NCBI GenBank assembly: GCA_013398275.1
Contig: VZSE01004149.1
Location: forward strand, 1 to 64,000
Origin: Promerops cafer
Taxonomy: Eukaryota > Chordata > Aves > Passeriformes > Nectariniidae
Direction: 5' to 3'
Length of the DNA stretch: 64,000 nt
The translations under genes were made by a program, and so were the position numbers. The notes below the pieces were generated by a model that made no database searches, was not told where the DNA came from, and was given only the letters and a program-made list of their open reading frames with translations. Each line of letters starts with the position of its first letter. Position 1 is the stretch's first letter. This document shows positions 34,445-45,547 of the stretch, in pieces.

Positions 34445-35845
34445 TGTCTCGGTTTGGGAGGAAGTGAGTTTTTTGGGAAGTTTTAGTTAAACCAATCAGT
34501 GGTCAGATTCGAATATTGACACCTGGTGTGACCACTGAAGACGTGAGTCACCTCTGAAGACACACGGGGTTAAAAGCAGAGATTTCCCAGAGTTCGCTCT
34601 CTTTCGCCCGTGGTAGCCCAGGGAGCGGCACCGTCTCTGCCCCGCCCGGCCACATGGCTGGGTGGGGGAGGGGAGCCATGGAGGCCCAGGCTGAGGTAGG
34701 CCGGAGCCCCGGAGAGAGAGAGAAGGTGGAAGGGAATGGAACCGGGCCAGCCCCTGCAGGACCGAGGGGTGGAGAAAACACCGAGGTATCTTTTGTTCCC
34801 CCCCCCAACCCCAGAAGAGAGAGCGAGCGAGCCTGTGCCGGCAGAGGAGGCGGCGGGGGGGGTGATGCCCAGCATGTGGGAGTGCCACCGTGAGATCTCA
34901 GTGCCCTGAGGGCAGCGGAGCTCGGACTTTTAACCCTTTCCTGGGTGAAGGAAACTTTGTGAAACATTAGTCCTCCTGGCTGGTGGTTGGAGAGAGAAGA
35001 GAGACAGTCTGGGACCTGAGATGTTAAGAAGATGTGGAAAAGCTGAAGTGGGAGGAGATGATGGAGTGGCTTTTTTAGCTGGACTTTTCTTGTATAGCCA
35101 TAGACTGAACCAAGCTACCTGTAATACATGAGACTGCATTTGGGTGGATGCTATAGCCTGAGCCAAGAGACTGACCTGCTGTAATGATATTATATAAAGG
35201 AGTGAACAGAGGAAGATGAAGAGGGCGTGGTGGTGCCTTCCATCTTCAGGGAGAAGAGCTCTGTTCTTGAGAAAACCCTCGGCCCCAGGGGATGAGAAAA
35301 TGGGGGGGACTGTTGTCCCAAAAATGAGACATGGTTGGTTTTTTTTCGGCACTTGGCAAAGCATCCTTGAAGAACCCTGAGCAGTTTCGGTCCATGGACG
35401 GTGGTGAGAGCACTGTACATGGAAGGAGCATGTCACGATGGCAGAGTTTCTCCGGGCGGTGCCATGTGTGACAAAGAAACATGGGGAGTTTCAACCCTGT
35501 TTCGTGGGGAGGACTGTGGTACAAGAGAGACTCCTCTCTCCCCTGATGGACTGAGAATTGATTACTTGAGGGTTGGTAACTTGATCAGGACTCCAAGATT
35601 TTTTTTTGTCTCACTGTGCTTTGGTGAATTTGGGTGGGAGGAGGAGGAATGGTTTAAAAGGTGTTCATTCTGTTTTCCTGTGTGTTTCTGATTTTAGTTT
35701 GTAGTTTAATAAAGTTTGTTATTTTTCTCTTTTTTCTAAGTTTAAGCCTGCTCTGCTCTGTTCCTGGTCACATCTCACAGCAGTTAGTTAAAGAAAATAC
35801 ATTTTCATGGGGGCACTGGCATTGGGCCAGTCCCAAACCATGACA
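34445..35845 (+). mobile_element. Solo LTR, 1401 bp, ERVL-like (5-bp target duplication), inside the satellite
   Basis: Begins TGTCTCGGTTTGGG and ends CCCAAACCATGACA, which are imperfect inverted termini. It is flanked by CCTGG at 34440-34444 and 35846-35850, a perfect 5-bp target duplication. AATAAA lies at about 35708 with T-rich sequence after it, giving + orientation. The interior (34580-34930) is a GC-rich block. Satellite sequence resumes in register after the insertion. A 5-bp duplication suggests class III/ERVL; this is family-level inference. Confidence 0.9.
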
Positions 35846-36011
35846 CCTGGAGACCCCAAAAATCGACCTTGAAAGACCCCAAAAATTGATCCTGAAAGAC
35901 CCCTCAGACTTATGATCAATCTCTTCTTAGAACCTAATTTCCATGTTTAATATCTCATTTGCATCTCATTTGCATATTCAGAAATGCAGACCCTTCATTT
36001 CACTCCCTGAA

Positions 36012-36831
36012 TGTCGAGCTTTTCATGGGTCTGGGGTCTTCAAAGAGCCAAGAGCCGTTGTTGGTTGTTGTAAAGTTATTTATTGCATAAATGCATCAGT
36101 CTCACAGGGAAAGAGTTCAGAGTACAAAGTCCGTGCTATAGCTTTGGTATAAGGTCTCAAGCGGAGGCAGCAGCTGCAGCTATTAAGCATAGAATTCCAA
36201 GCAGTGAGAGCAGCTCCCCTGCAGCAGCAGCAGCAACCCCACTCTTTCCTTGTTTTTCTTGTTGTAGATGGTCCCCATCACCCCAATACAGGGTTTTTTA
36301 TCCATAAATCATAAATCCATACTCATATCCATATCCATATCCATATCCATATCCATAAATCATCCAATCAGCTAAGAACACAATTCTAAAACATTCTTTC
36401 TACACTAGTCTAAACTTGATTCTAAAAGTACAAAACACCACGAGAAACTATGAAGGTATTGTCATGGCTTACACAAAATCCACACACATAGCTCTATCTA
36501 TGTATGCAAAATGTTCTATCTTATTCACATAAAAAGTTCTATCTGCTCTATCCAGAAATGCAAGCAATGTTCTGCTATGTTTTTGTTATGTCTGGAGCTA
36601 AGTCACTGAACTTCAAACTGGGCTTTAGGGCTTTAGGGCCTTTGCTAGCTAATACAGTTTCTTAAGGCACTTAGAATATATTTCTACTTACCTAAATCTA
36701 AGACCTACACTTCTGTTTCATGTCTGTGTGGCTTAATATATTTTTATTGCTCTAAAGGCTTTAATTCAATCCCTGCATTTCTCTCTCCCCCTGAGGGACT
36801 CAGGGAGGGCTTTATTTCATGCATTCCAACA
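36012..36831 (-). mobile_element. Probable LTR, about 820 bp, opposite orientation, in the satellite
   Basis: Satellite periodicity stops at about 36010 and resumes at about 36835. On the - strand the insert starts TGTTGGAATGC and ends CTCGACA, with AATAAATAAC near 36075 placed as a poly(A) signal close to its 3' end. These fit a solo LTR. I could not find a clean target duplication, so the exact ends are uncertain. Confidence 0.6.
36324..36357. repeat. (CCATAT)n hexanucleotide run
   Basis: Five to six copies of CCATAT inside the probable LTR. Confidence 0.9.
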
Positions 36832-38589
36832 CCAGGGTGCCCCTAAGTCCCCCCAAGATCCCCCAAATCCCATCCTGAGACTCCCAAACCACTCCAAGAC
36901 CTTTGCTACCTTCCTAATAAGCATGACCTTGCTTTCATTACCATCTCATTTGCATAATCCAAATTACAGCTTCTTCATTTTGAGCCCTGGAGCCCAAAAA
37001 AACAACCCTGGGACACCGAGAGACCCCAAAAATCACCCCCAAAATTTCTCTGATTCTTCCAGAGACTCCTGATAGCTCTGGAGGCCCTAATTTGCATACA
37101 TAGCCTTATTTGCATCTCATTTGTATACTTAGGATGGTTTCACCCTTTTTATTTCACCCCCAGGACCCCTGTCCCTGATGCCCCAAAAAGTCACCCCAAA
37201 ATCACCTTGATCCCTCCAGAAACCCTCATTTTAATATCCGGGCTCATTAACATCTCATTTGAATATTCAGATGGCTCCACCCTTCTTGTTTCAGTCCCCG
37301 AGACTTGCCCAAAACTGACCCTGAGAGTCTCCAAAAATCGCCCTGACATTGCTCAGACCTGGGAGAAAACTTCTTATTAGAATCTAATTTGCATGTCTAA
37401 CACATCATTAGCATCTAATTAGCATACTTCCTAATACCACCCCTGATTGGGGACATCCTGGACCCCCAAAAATTGACCCCAAAATCTGCCCTGACACCCC
37501 AAAACTTCATCTCCTACTGGCTCTCCTGTGCCTTCCTGGACAGCATTCACATTTCATTTGAATCTCATTTGCATATCCACACATGGCCACACCCCTTTTA
37601 TTCCACCCCAAGACCACCAAAACCGCCTCCTTGATTCCCCAAAAATCACCCCAAAATCCCTTTGATCCCTCCATCCACCCTGATTTGCATACCCAATCTC
37701 ATTAACATCTCATTTGCATCTCCATGATAGCCCCACCCCTTTTATTTCAGCCCCTGAGAGCCCAAAAATTGACCCCAAAATTCTGAGAGACCACTTCCTC
37801 TTCTTCTGGCTCCCCTGTGCCTTCCTACAGCTGTTTGCATTTCATTTGCATCTCATTTGCATATTCCAGATGTCCAGGCCCTTTGATTTGGCTCTACCCC
37901 CTTTCATTTCATGCCCCAAACCCTCTCCTTAATGCCCCAAAAATTCTCCCCAAAATCACCTTGAACCCTCCAGAGATCCTCAGCCACCTCCACAGTGCCA
38001 CAGACACGCATCAGATACAGTTACAGAGCTCAGCCCAGAGCTGCCGGGGAGGATGATTAAAAAAATAAAACAAAAAAAAAAGAGAAAAAAATAACCCAAG
38101 AGAAAGAGAATTCCCCCCCCCCCAGCAGACCTGTTCCATCCTTCAGTCCTTACACCTGCACTCACACAGGCCTGAGACTGCAAAAATTGAGGATTCATTT
38201 GCAGGAAAAGCAGGCTCTCAGTAGGACTGTTCTCAGCTGAGTGAAAAAGGCACCTTTGGCAGCTGCAGGGCCCACGGAAATGGCAAGTGCCACAGGGGAA
38301 AAAAGGGCTCTGAATTGCTCCCCCTGGCACATAAACCCTGTTCCCAGGGTGCTTCACACACCGAATTCTTCTGGAGGACTCCAGAAAGCTGAGAGTCAGC
38401 TCAGGCTTCTCCATCTTCCGTGTCCTAAAGCTGCCTGAGAGAAGAAATTTAGGCTCAGCTCCTGTGCCACAATCCCGCCTGGCCCTGGGCACAGCCCCGG
38501 GAAGGTCTTTGCATTCTGAGGCTTTGCTACAGCCACGGACAGCTCCTTTCCACAGGGTCACCTTTCCTGCTCAGCCAGACCCCCCGAGT

Positions 38590-38870
38590 GCCCCAGCAGC
38601 AGGAAATTGCCAGATCTGGGCGGTACCGGTGCTGGCAAACGCCAGACTTGGACAGTGCTGGCGCCGGCAATTTGCTGGGTCTGGAGTCCTGGCACCGGCA
38701 GATTGCCAGATTTGGGTGGTACCGGTGCTGGCATTGGGAAATTGCCGGATTTTGGCTTTCTGTGCCAGCAAATTGCTGGACTTGGGCTCTGCCGGCACCG
38801 GGAAATTGCCAGATCTGGGCACTGGCGGTGCCAGCAAACACCTGATTTCAGGCTCCAGGTGCCAGTAAGG
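38590..38870. repeat. GC-rich minisatellite, units about 35-50 bp
   Basis: Repeated order AATTGCCAGATCTGGG ... GGTACCGGTGCTGGC with variants at about 38604, 38669, 38702, 38743, 38774 and 38814. Unit length is irregular. Open frames on both strands here are a by-product of the repeat. Confidence 0.75.
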
Positions 38871-38949
38871 ACTGGATCTTGTGTCCCCGCGATGCGCTGG
38901 CAGAGCTAATGGGGGCGGGGCAGGAGTGGGCATCCCCAGCCTTCCCCTC

Positions 38950-39128
38950 TCTGTGACACCACAGCGGTGGCAGCCCCAGCGTCCCTCTGTGACACCACAG
39001 CGGTGGCAGCCCCAGCGTCCCTCTCTCTGTGACACCAGCGCATTGGCAGCCCCAGTGTCCCTCTCTCTGTGACACCACAGCGCTGGCAGCCCCAGCGTCC
39101 CTCTCCCTGTGACACCAGAGCGGTGGCA
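38950..39128. repeat. Minisatellite, five units of 36-40 bp
   Basis: GTGACACC starts at 38953, 38989, 39029, 39069 and 39109. Each unit continues with AGCGGTGGCAGCCCCAGCG-like sequence and ends CCTCTCTCT. Units are about 90 percent alike by eye. Confidence 0.92.
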
Positions 39129-39169
39129 GAAGCGGGTACGTAGCGCTGAGCAGGTAAGTGCACGGCCGG

Positions 39170-39752
39170 AGCGTCCTTCGGCAGACGTGGTTCTCTGCAG
39201 CTCCTCGCTGCTGGCACAGTGTTCTGGGCGAGAAGTAGACGACGAATCGCCTCCGGGAGAATGAAAGAGAGAGGGGTTACAACGGTGAGGAATGAACAGG
39301 AGAGCACGGGGCTTGGTGTGCACAGCGCACTGGCTGCAAGACAACCGTGGCTACCACTGCCCTGCTTGCCATATTTACATAATCAGTCAGTAGGACAAAG
39401 TTCAGTGGGAGCTGCTTTTGCTGCTACCTGTTCCTCTTTCAGCCCTTTGTGGAAAAAATTGTCCTTACATTTAGGCCCTGTGATTCAGAGAACACCTTGG
39501 TGGATTCAGCCAAAAACAGAGTGCACCTGTGAGTTTGATGTGGTTTATGTGTGGTGAGGTGAAGGTGCAGCTCTGCCCTGGCTTTTGCCTTTATCTAGAG
39601 GCGCATCTGCTGGATGTTTGCAAGGAAGATGTGAGAGTGAAAAGAGTGACAGCACGTCTAGCTGGAAAAGAAGATACATCACTGCAGTGCATCGTGCGCA
39701 ACTTAAATGTGCCTCAGAGAAGGAGGTACTTTAAGGATGTCTTCTTGTCCTG
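39170..39752 (+). repeat. Dispersed repeat copy A (paired with 42340-42920)
   Basis: Shares an ordered series of matches with 42340-42920: GCTGGCACAGTGTTCTG, GGGAGAATGAAA, GAGCAC..GGGCT, CACAGCGC..TGGCTGC, CAGCCCT.TGTGGAAA, TGTGAGTTTGATG, GGTGCAGCTCTGC. It is an old direct duplication of about 580 bp with small indels. I see no intact coding frame shared by the two copies. Family unknown. Confidence 0.7.
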
Positions 39753-40309
39753 ACAGAAGGATTTGTGTGATCTATGGCTTCCTGGACTCAGCAACACTGA
39801 ACCTGTGTGAAAGTGATTGACCTGCAGATATCAGGTTTCACAGGGAAGAGGGAAAGGCAGCAAATGCCTTCTGTCCTGGCCCATCTCTCAGCAGCTGGAA
39901 ACACTTGGCTGTAATGACGGACTCTGCCACTTTGAGAGAATGTGTTGCTGCTAGATATATAGTTGAGAAGGAAAGTGTGAATCACTAGTGTGTTTTGTCT
40001 AGCTTACAGACTGCCAAGGCACTATGAAAGCCAGCACTGGCTTTTTGTTGTAGGACTTTTTTCTTTGTGAGCAGGTGCTGGATGTTTTGAAGGGGGTTGC
40101 AATCTGCAAGAGTGAGAGGGTAGGATGGTACATAGAGTTTCAGAGACAGTGCCTACCTCCAGGGAGGTGGATGCGGTTCAGTGTGTGTGAGTTACATGTT
40201 GAACAGCTGATCACACAGAAAACGTTCTAAAAGGAAGAGGTTGTGCTGCAATTGCTTTATTTTTGTAGCTTATAATCTCCTCAGCCAACAATGAAATGAT
40301 TCCTCTTCC

Positions 40310-41222
40310 TGTGGTGGTTTTAGTGCTGGCTAATTACATGTGCACTTACTAGGATGCACTTACTCTTTTTTTTTGCTGTGAGATAGGATTAGGAGGAAGG
40401 CAAAGTAGGCTTAAAACTTTAAAAGGGTATAAAGAAAGGTTTATTAACAGTAACTAAAAGAAAAAATAAGAGAAAAATTAAAACTAACCCTTCAGAACTT
40501 TCCCCTCTCCCTAGAACTTTTTCTTTCTTGCTGGCAATGTAAAGAAAAAAAAGTCAATATTTTCAGTCACTTTACTACTTTTAGAATAGTCTTTTATTCA
40601 TTTACTTGGGGAGAGAAGTTCTTCTTGCAAATGTTATGGAGACTTTTTAACAAGAAAATAGTTCTCTTCTGGTTTCTAACCCTCACGAATAGCAGGTGCC
40701 CAGGGAAACTTGCAATCGTGAAGTTCCTCTTATTTTTTACTGCCTTCCCACAGCTGTGTGTATGGGCTATGTCAACTTATGGAGTATCAGTTTAAAGATG
40801 AACTATTTAAAAGCAAAGGTTCTCTTCATCTATCTTTAAGATCATTTTTATTGCTGGGAACAGAGATCATCTTTCTTTTTCTCTGGTGGCACAGAATCTT
40901 CATAACTTTTTTCTTTCACGCTTTTTTTTCTGTTCAAACTTTGCATAAAATCACATGGAGACTTTTAGCAGGCAGAGGCCGTCCAGCACGGCCCCCCCGT
41001 TACCTCTTTCCCGGTTGGAAATGAAAGAGCCCGAGTTCCTGGGTTTCTTTCCTCTTTAACGTGGTTTTTCACAGAGCCGTGTCTAGCTTTTCTCAGTGGT
41101 TTAGCAGAACTGTCAATTTTCACAGCAAATTCTTGATTGGTTTTTTTGTTAGACGCAGAGGAAACTGTTAAGAGCTTCTCTTTGCATTACTTCTAAAAGT
41201 GCTTCCTGTCCAGACCAGGACA
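40310..41222 (-). mobile_element. Solo LTR, 913 bp, minus orientation, ERVL-like
   Basis: Read on the - strand it begins TGTCCTGGTCTGG and ends TAAAACCACCACA. CTTCC occurs directly outside both ends (40305-40309 and 41223-41227), a perfect 5-bp target duplication. A - strand AATAAACC near 40440 precedes the 3' end. The last ~450 bp is homologous to 49100-49575, so the same family is present twice in the window. Confidence 0.88.
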
Positions 41223-42339
41223 CTTCCCCGCTACGTGCAGGATCAGATTCTGGCAGTCTCCAGGAGCCAGGAAGCCCGGCGGAGCTCTTCCCCGACACTG
41301 CTCCCGCACGAGTGGGGCCGGGCCGGGAAAGCGCTTGCCTTTCGCCTGGGGCACTTGTCAGCGCTCATCAAAACAACCACACGAAGGCAGCGTGGGCTCG
41401 CAAGAGAAGGAAACGCACCCAGCCCAGCTCGAAACAACCCAGAGGGCACAGACGAGTTGCAAACGTCCCTGCTCTCAAATCTACTGTGCCACCCCAAAAA
41501 GGTTTCCCTGATCTTCTCCTTCTAGCTGCATACTCTTCTTTGCACCACACTCAAAGGGAAACATGAACTCCTTTGCCCTAACAAAGCTTTTCACTCTCTC
41601 AGAGTCTGCTAACAAACTTGAAAACATCTGGCAAAAACAGAGTGCACAAATAGAGTACAAAGAAGTGCCAGCTATGAAGCATTTTGTTGCCTACAAGTTC
41701 AACTGTACCCATCAAACTACAAGCACACACCCTGCTATGGGCACTTTCCTGCTCAGCTCTAAGTACCGTCCTAAGCTTTCAGTTTCACAGAGTCAGAATC
41801 CAAACGGTACGGCGCCAGGGACTGCTCACACCCTAAAGCTTCATTCTTGGCCTTATGTGATCCAGGCAGAAGGGAAACCCAGACAGGGCATTCAGCTTTG
41901 CTGCTTTCAGAGTGTGTACTATACAGAGCTACAGTGTTTTGTGCATGGTTTTCCCTCAGTTTTAGGTACACTCATATCCTTTCTGTTCCGCAGTCCAAAC
42001 TGTCCGTGCAGCTCTCACTCAGCGAAATGCGGCAAGAGAGAAGCACTGGCTGCATTAGTAGTTCTATATGCAAGGCATTCAACACAGCACCACAATCTGG
42101 GTGACAAGAAGAGGACATACAGGACATGTTTTTGTCCTGGCACTTTTTTCTGTGTGAGACATCTCTCTGGATCTTTAGTCCTTGGGAAGCTGAATTGGGG
42201 GTGGTGGCACTTCAAGCAGAGAAGCACCGTGCAAAGAGCGCGGCAATCTGGCAGCGCTTTCCAGGCTGTAAAGGAAAGAGGACTGCCCCTTGAATGTGGT
42301 GCAAATAGAAGTTTCCGCAAATTTTAAGGGAAAGCTATG
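41223..42339. other. Unassigned DNA with a 254-codon open frame
   Basis: A + strand frame at 41563-42327 is open for 254 codons from ATG to stop, but the translation has no domain, signal peptide or periodicity that I recognise, and it overlaps open frames on the other strand. It lies between an LTR and a repeat copy. I record it as unassigned, not as a gene. Confidence 0.4.
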
Positions 42340-42920
42340 TGCAAGCTTTGGCAGAAACAATACGTAGGAGCTCTTCACTGCTGGCACAGTGTTCTGTGTA
42401 GACGATGGTTTGCATTCGGGAGAATGAAAAAGCGACAGGTTGCAAAAGGTGTACAAAGAAACCGCAGAGCACAGGGCTGGTGAACACAGCGTGCTGGCTG
42501 CCAGAGGAGAGTGGCTTCCGAATTCACTTTGGCAGTCGTAAGGAGGCAATCAAAGAGAGCTAGTTGTGCTGCTCCCTATTTTTCTTCCAGCCCTCTGTGG
42601 AAACAATCGTGCTTAATTTACGCCGTGAGACCCAGGCAAAACAATGATAGATGAAGTGGAGAAGGGTAGGAATAGGGTACAGCTGTGAGTTTGATGCAGT
42701 TTATGCTTGGCAAGTGGATGGTGCAGCTCTGCACTTGCTTTTACTTCTAGAGCTTTTATCTAGGAAAGGGGCTGCTGAAAGTTGGCAATGGAGCTGTGAT
42801 AGGGGAAAATATGACAGCATGTCTGAGAAGGAAGACACAGAGACGCACTCTGTTGTGCAAAGTTTCACGGCCGCTTGAAGAAGGGGTTCTTCAAGAATGC
42901 CTTCTGTTTTGGCGTGTCTT
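42340..42920 (+). repeat. Dispersed repeat copy B (paired with 39170-39752)
   Basis: Second copy of the ~580-bp repeat. It stops within about 10 bp of the left arm of the large inverted repeat, so the inverted-repeat breakpoint may lie at its edge. Confidence 0.7.
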
Positions 42921-42927
42921 TCTAGGT

Positions 42928-43741
42928 GAGTGTGCAAACTACCTCAGCATTCTCCCAAGGGATTCTTTAGAGATATTTCGGGAACGTCATCCCTTTTGCC
43001 AGGACCTGGCATTACCTGTGCTATCTTCCATGGGTGCCCTCTCAGGTTTACTCCCTGAAAATCCCATTGACTGCTGAGATTTGCAGAGGTCCTTCCCTGT
43101 GGACTCTTCACGGAACCCCCTGGTCCACCAGTCAGCTGTCTCGAGTGGACATTATCAGGTACCCAATCAATCGCCCAGTGCTGGCCTCCGCCAAAAGGAA
43201 CTGATCACCAAAACTGAGTGAGGGGCACCTCCAGCCCTGCTCACTGCCCCTGGATGGTCAAAGGATCCCAGATGAGTTCCCATTTTGTTAGGAAAATTAA
43301 TCCTCAGTGACAGAGGTTTATGTCCAAAAAGGAGACAGAGGAATCATGTAACTTTATTTGAATTAAGGGAGAGGTCATGGGGCATTTCCCATGGGATCTC
43401 TCAAATGGCTGGGGGATGAAGTCCCCTTTTTATCCCAAGTTCCCCACTGCATCACCCTCTTCCTTTTCCCCAATGGATGAGGTAATTGGAAGGTACAGAC
43501 TTCCCAAATCACCTACTCTATGCCCCACTCTAATATGTACTCCTCCTTTTGTTATCTAAAAGAAGGAAAAGAAACTCTTCCTAATTCTATTAAGTATCCC
43601 TTCTCTTGCTCTAGGTTCAGGAGTTTAACACAGCCTTTGCTGAGCAACAGTCTGTGTTGATTAGTAACAGTTTCTAGAACTGAGAGTTTCTTCTGTTACT
43701 TCACTGTCTAGAAGTTCCTAGCCTTGTCTACAAGCAGATTC
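42928..43741 (-). repeat. Left arm of 814-bp inverted repeat (ERV LTR/PBS/leader)
   Basis: Reverse complement of 45092-45905, identical in length with only a few mismatches seen (for example near 43170 and 43473). On the - strand it reads: partial LTR 43741-43286 with a TATA-like GATAAAAAGG and AATAAA, primer-binding site 43282-43265, then untranslated leader to 42928. Both breakpoints coincide exactly with those of the right arm. Confidence 0.9.
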
Positions 43742-43924
43742 TCCAAAATACAAAACATCCAGGGACCGATCCGCCTCCAGTATTGAATATATCCAACAAA
43801 TACGCCTATACAGAAGGGGCCATGACAGAAATCTCTTGCTGGACTATTCCTCACCACAGTACCTTAACATCTGCTCCAACAACAGTGGCACTATATCTTT
43901 TGCTTCCCAAGGAAAGGAACTCCA

Positions 43925-44880
43925 AGTCACTTGGCCTTGCCTTACCTTCAGTACTGTTCCTAGCTTTTCCTAGCCTACCCTTGCTTTGCATGCCTTGCCT
44001 ATGTCTGCCTTGCCTGCCCTGCTTACAGCTTCCTTGCTTTGCTTTGCCTTGCAAGCAAAGGTAAGGCCAGAGCACTGAGGGGTAAGGAAATGGAGTGGTA
44101 GGTGAGAGAAGGCCCAGGAGTTCTAGGCAAGACTGGAGATAGTAAGGTAAGCCCAGTGATGGGTAGGCCAGGCAGAAACAGAAAGGGCTGGGAGGCTGGA
44201 GGAAAGCACCAGGCATGTCAAGGGTGGGGCATGGGCATGCAAGGGAATGCAAGGCTAGGGAGGGTTAGAAGGGCAAGGCAAGGAAACTGTTGGGTTGCCA
44301 AGGCAAGGCAAGGCAAGGCAGGTGACTGGCACATTCAAGGATTGCTGGTACTGGAAAACATCCAGGATGGAATGCTCTCTCCAGTCTTGATCTCATATGG
44401 GCCATCTCTAATCTGCACCTAAAACACTTGGGCTGCCTGCTTTCTTTCAAATGCAAAAGAACTGTCATTCTGGTGGTGGAGCCAAAGGCTGAAATGTGAA
44501 CTGCCTGTCCAAAATTCAAGACAAGCATGGATTGGTGCCAGACAAAAGCTGTCCAGACAGATGAGTCTGGTAGCATGTGCGCTTCACTAGGCTTTCTCTC
44601 ATGTGTTCCTGAAAAACTAGGGATACATGAGAGCTTTGAGAGTCGTAGGAGGAGCAGACAGGGCAGGGCAAGGCCAGGAATTGTCACTAAAAAGGGGTCT
44701 TGAGTTCCAGGTGGGGAAGGGGGGAGCAAGGTAATGCAAGGCAAAGGGAAGGCTTCAAGGGCAAGGCAAGGCAAGTTGAGGCTTTGCAAGGCAAGGCAAT
44801 GCAAGTGCTGGAAGGAGAAGCAAAGGCAATGCAGGACGTGGACAAACGGGTGAAGAACTCAAGTGGAGGATGGGTGAGCA
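43925..44880. repeat. Degenerate (AAGGC)n tract with strand switch near 44050
   Basis: From about 43925 to 44050 the + strand is pyrimidine-rich CCTTG/CTTGC repeats. From about 44050 to 44880 it is purine-rich AAGGC/GCAAG repeats, densest at 44270-44330 and 44640-44830. The switch point forms a small palindrome (TTGCCTTGCAAGCAAAGG). This fills the spacer of the large inverted repeat. Confidence 0.8.
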
Positions 44881-45041
44881 AGTCAATCTAAGGCAGTGCA
44901 GAAAAGCCTGTGTGTGTGGAGGGCTGTGAGCCGAGGTGTGTGGGGTACGTATGTGTACATGTGTGTGCGGCAGGGTGGTGTGTGTGGGGGCGTCCTGTGC
45001 GGGCTGTGGTGCCAGTGGGAGCCACCACACCACCAAAAATG

Positions 45042-45547
45042 TGTGGGAGAGAAAGGAGTCAGGTGAAGGTGTCTTTACAAACAGACCACATGAATCTGCT
45101 TGTAGACAAGGCTAGGAACTTCTAGACAGTGAAGTAACAGAAGAAACTCTCAGTTCTAGAAACTGTTACTAATCAACACAGACTGTTGCTCAGCAAAGGC
45201 TGTGTTAAACTCCTGAACCTAGAGCAAGAGAAGGGATACTTAATAGAATTAGGAAGAGTTTCTTTTCCTTCTTTTAGATAACAAAAGGAGGAGTACATAT
45301 TAGAGTGGGGCATAGAGTAGGTGATTTGGGAAGTCTGTACCTTCCAATTACCTCATCCAGTGGGGAAAAGGAAGAGGGTGATGCAGTGGGGAACTTGGGA
45401 TAAAAAGGGGACTTCATCCCCCAGCCATTTGAGAGATCCCATGGGAAATGCCCCATGACCTCTCCCTTAATTCAAATAAAGTTACATGATTCCTCTGTCT
45501 CCTTTTTGGACATAAACCTCTGTCACTGAGGATTAATTTTCCTAACA
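45042..45547 (+). mobile_element. Probable gammaretrovirus-like 5' LTR, about 506 bp
   Basis: Candidate start TGTGGGAG at 45042, TATA-like GATAAAAAGG near 45400, AATAAAG near 45475, end CCTAACA at 45547, followed by a primer-binding site. The first ~50 bp lies outside the duplicated arm, so this copy keeps more of U3 than the left copy. The start is inferred; the 3' end is well supported by the adjacent primer-binding site. Confidence 0.7.

Larger units (their letters stand above)
34380..37985 (+). repeat. Degenerate ~150-bp satellite array rich in ATTTGCAT octamers
   Basis: A recurring order is seen: CATCTCATTTGCAT, a short spacer, a CCACCCCTTTTATTTCA-like block, then runs of CCCC AAAA (CCCAAAAATTGACCCC). 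The CATCTCATT anchor falls at 36942, 37113, 37251, 37412, 37561, 37707 and 37849, a spacing of 138-171 bp. Partial units at 34390 and 35945 show that the array continues on both sides of the LTR 34445-35845 and probably of the LTR 36012-36831. Copies are strongly diverged from one another, so the array is old. Confidence 0.8.

Noticed and set aside
38571..39344. 257-codon - strand frame
   Set aside because: Spans two minisatellites and reads their periodicity. No independent coding evidence.
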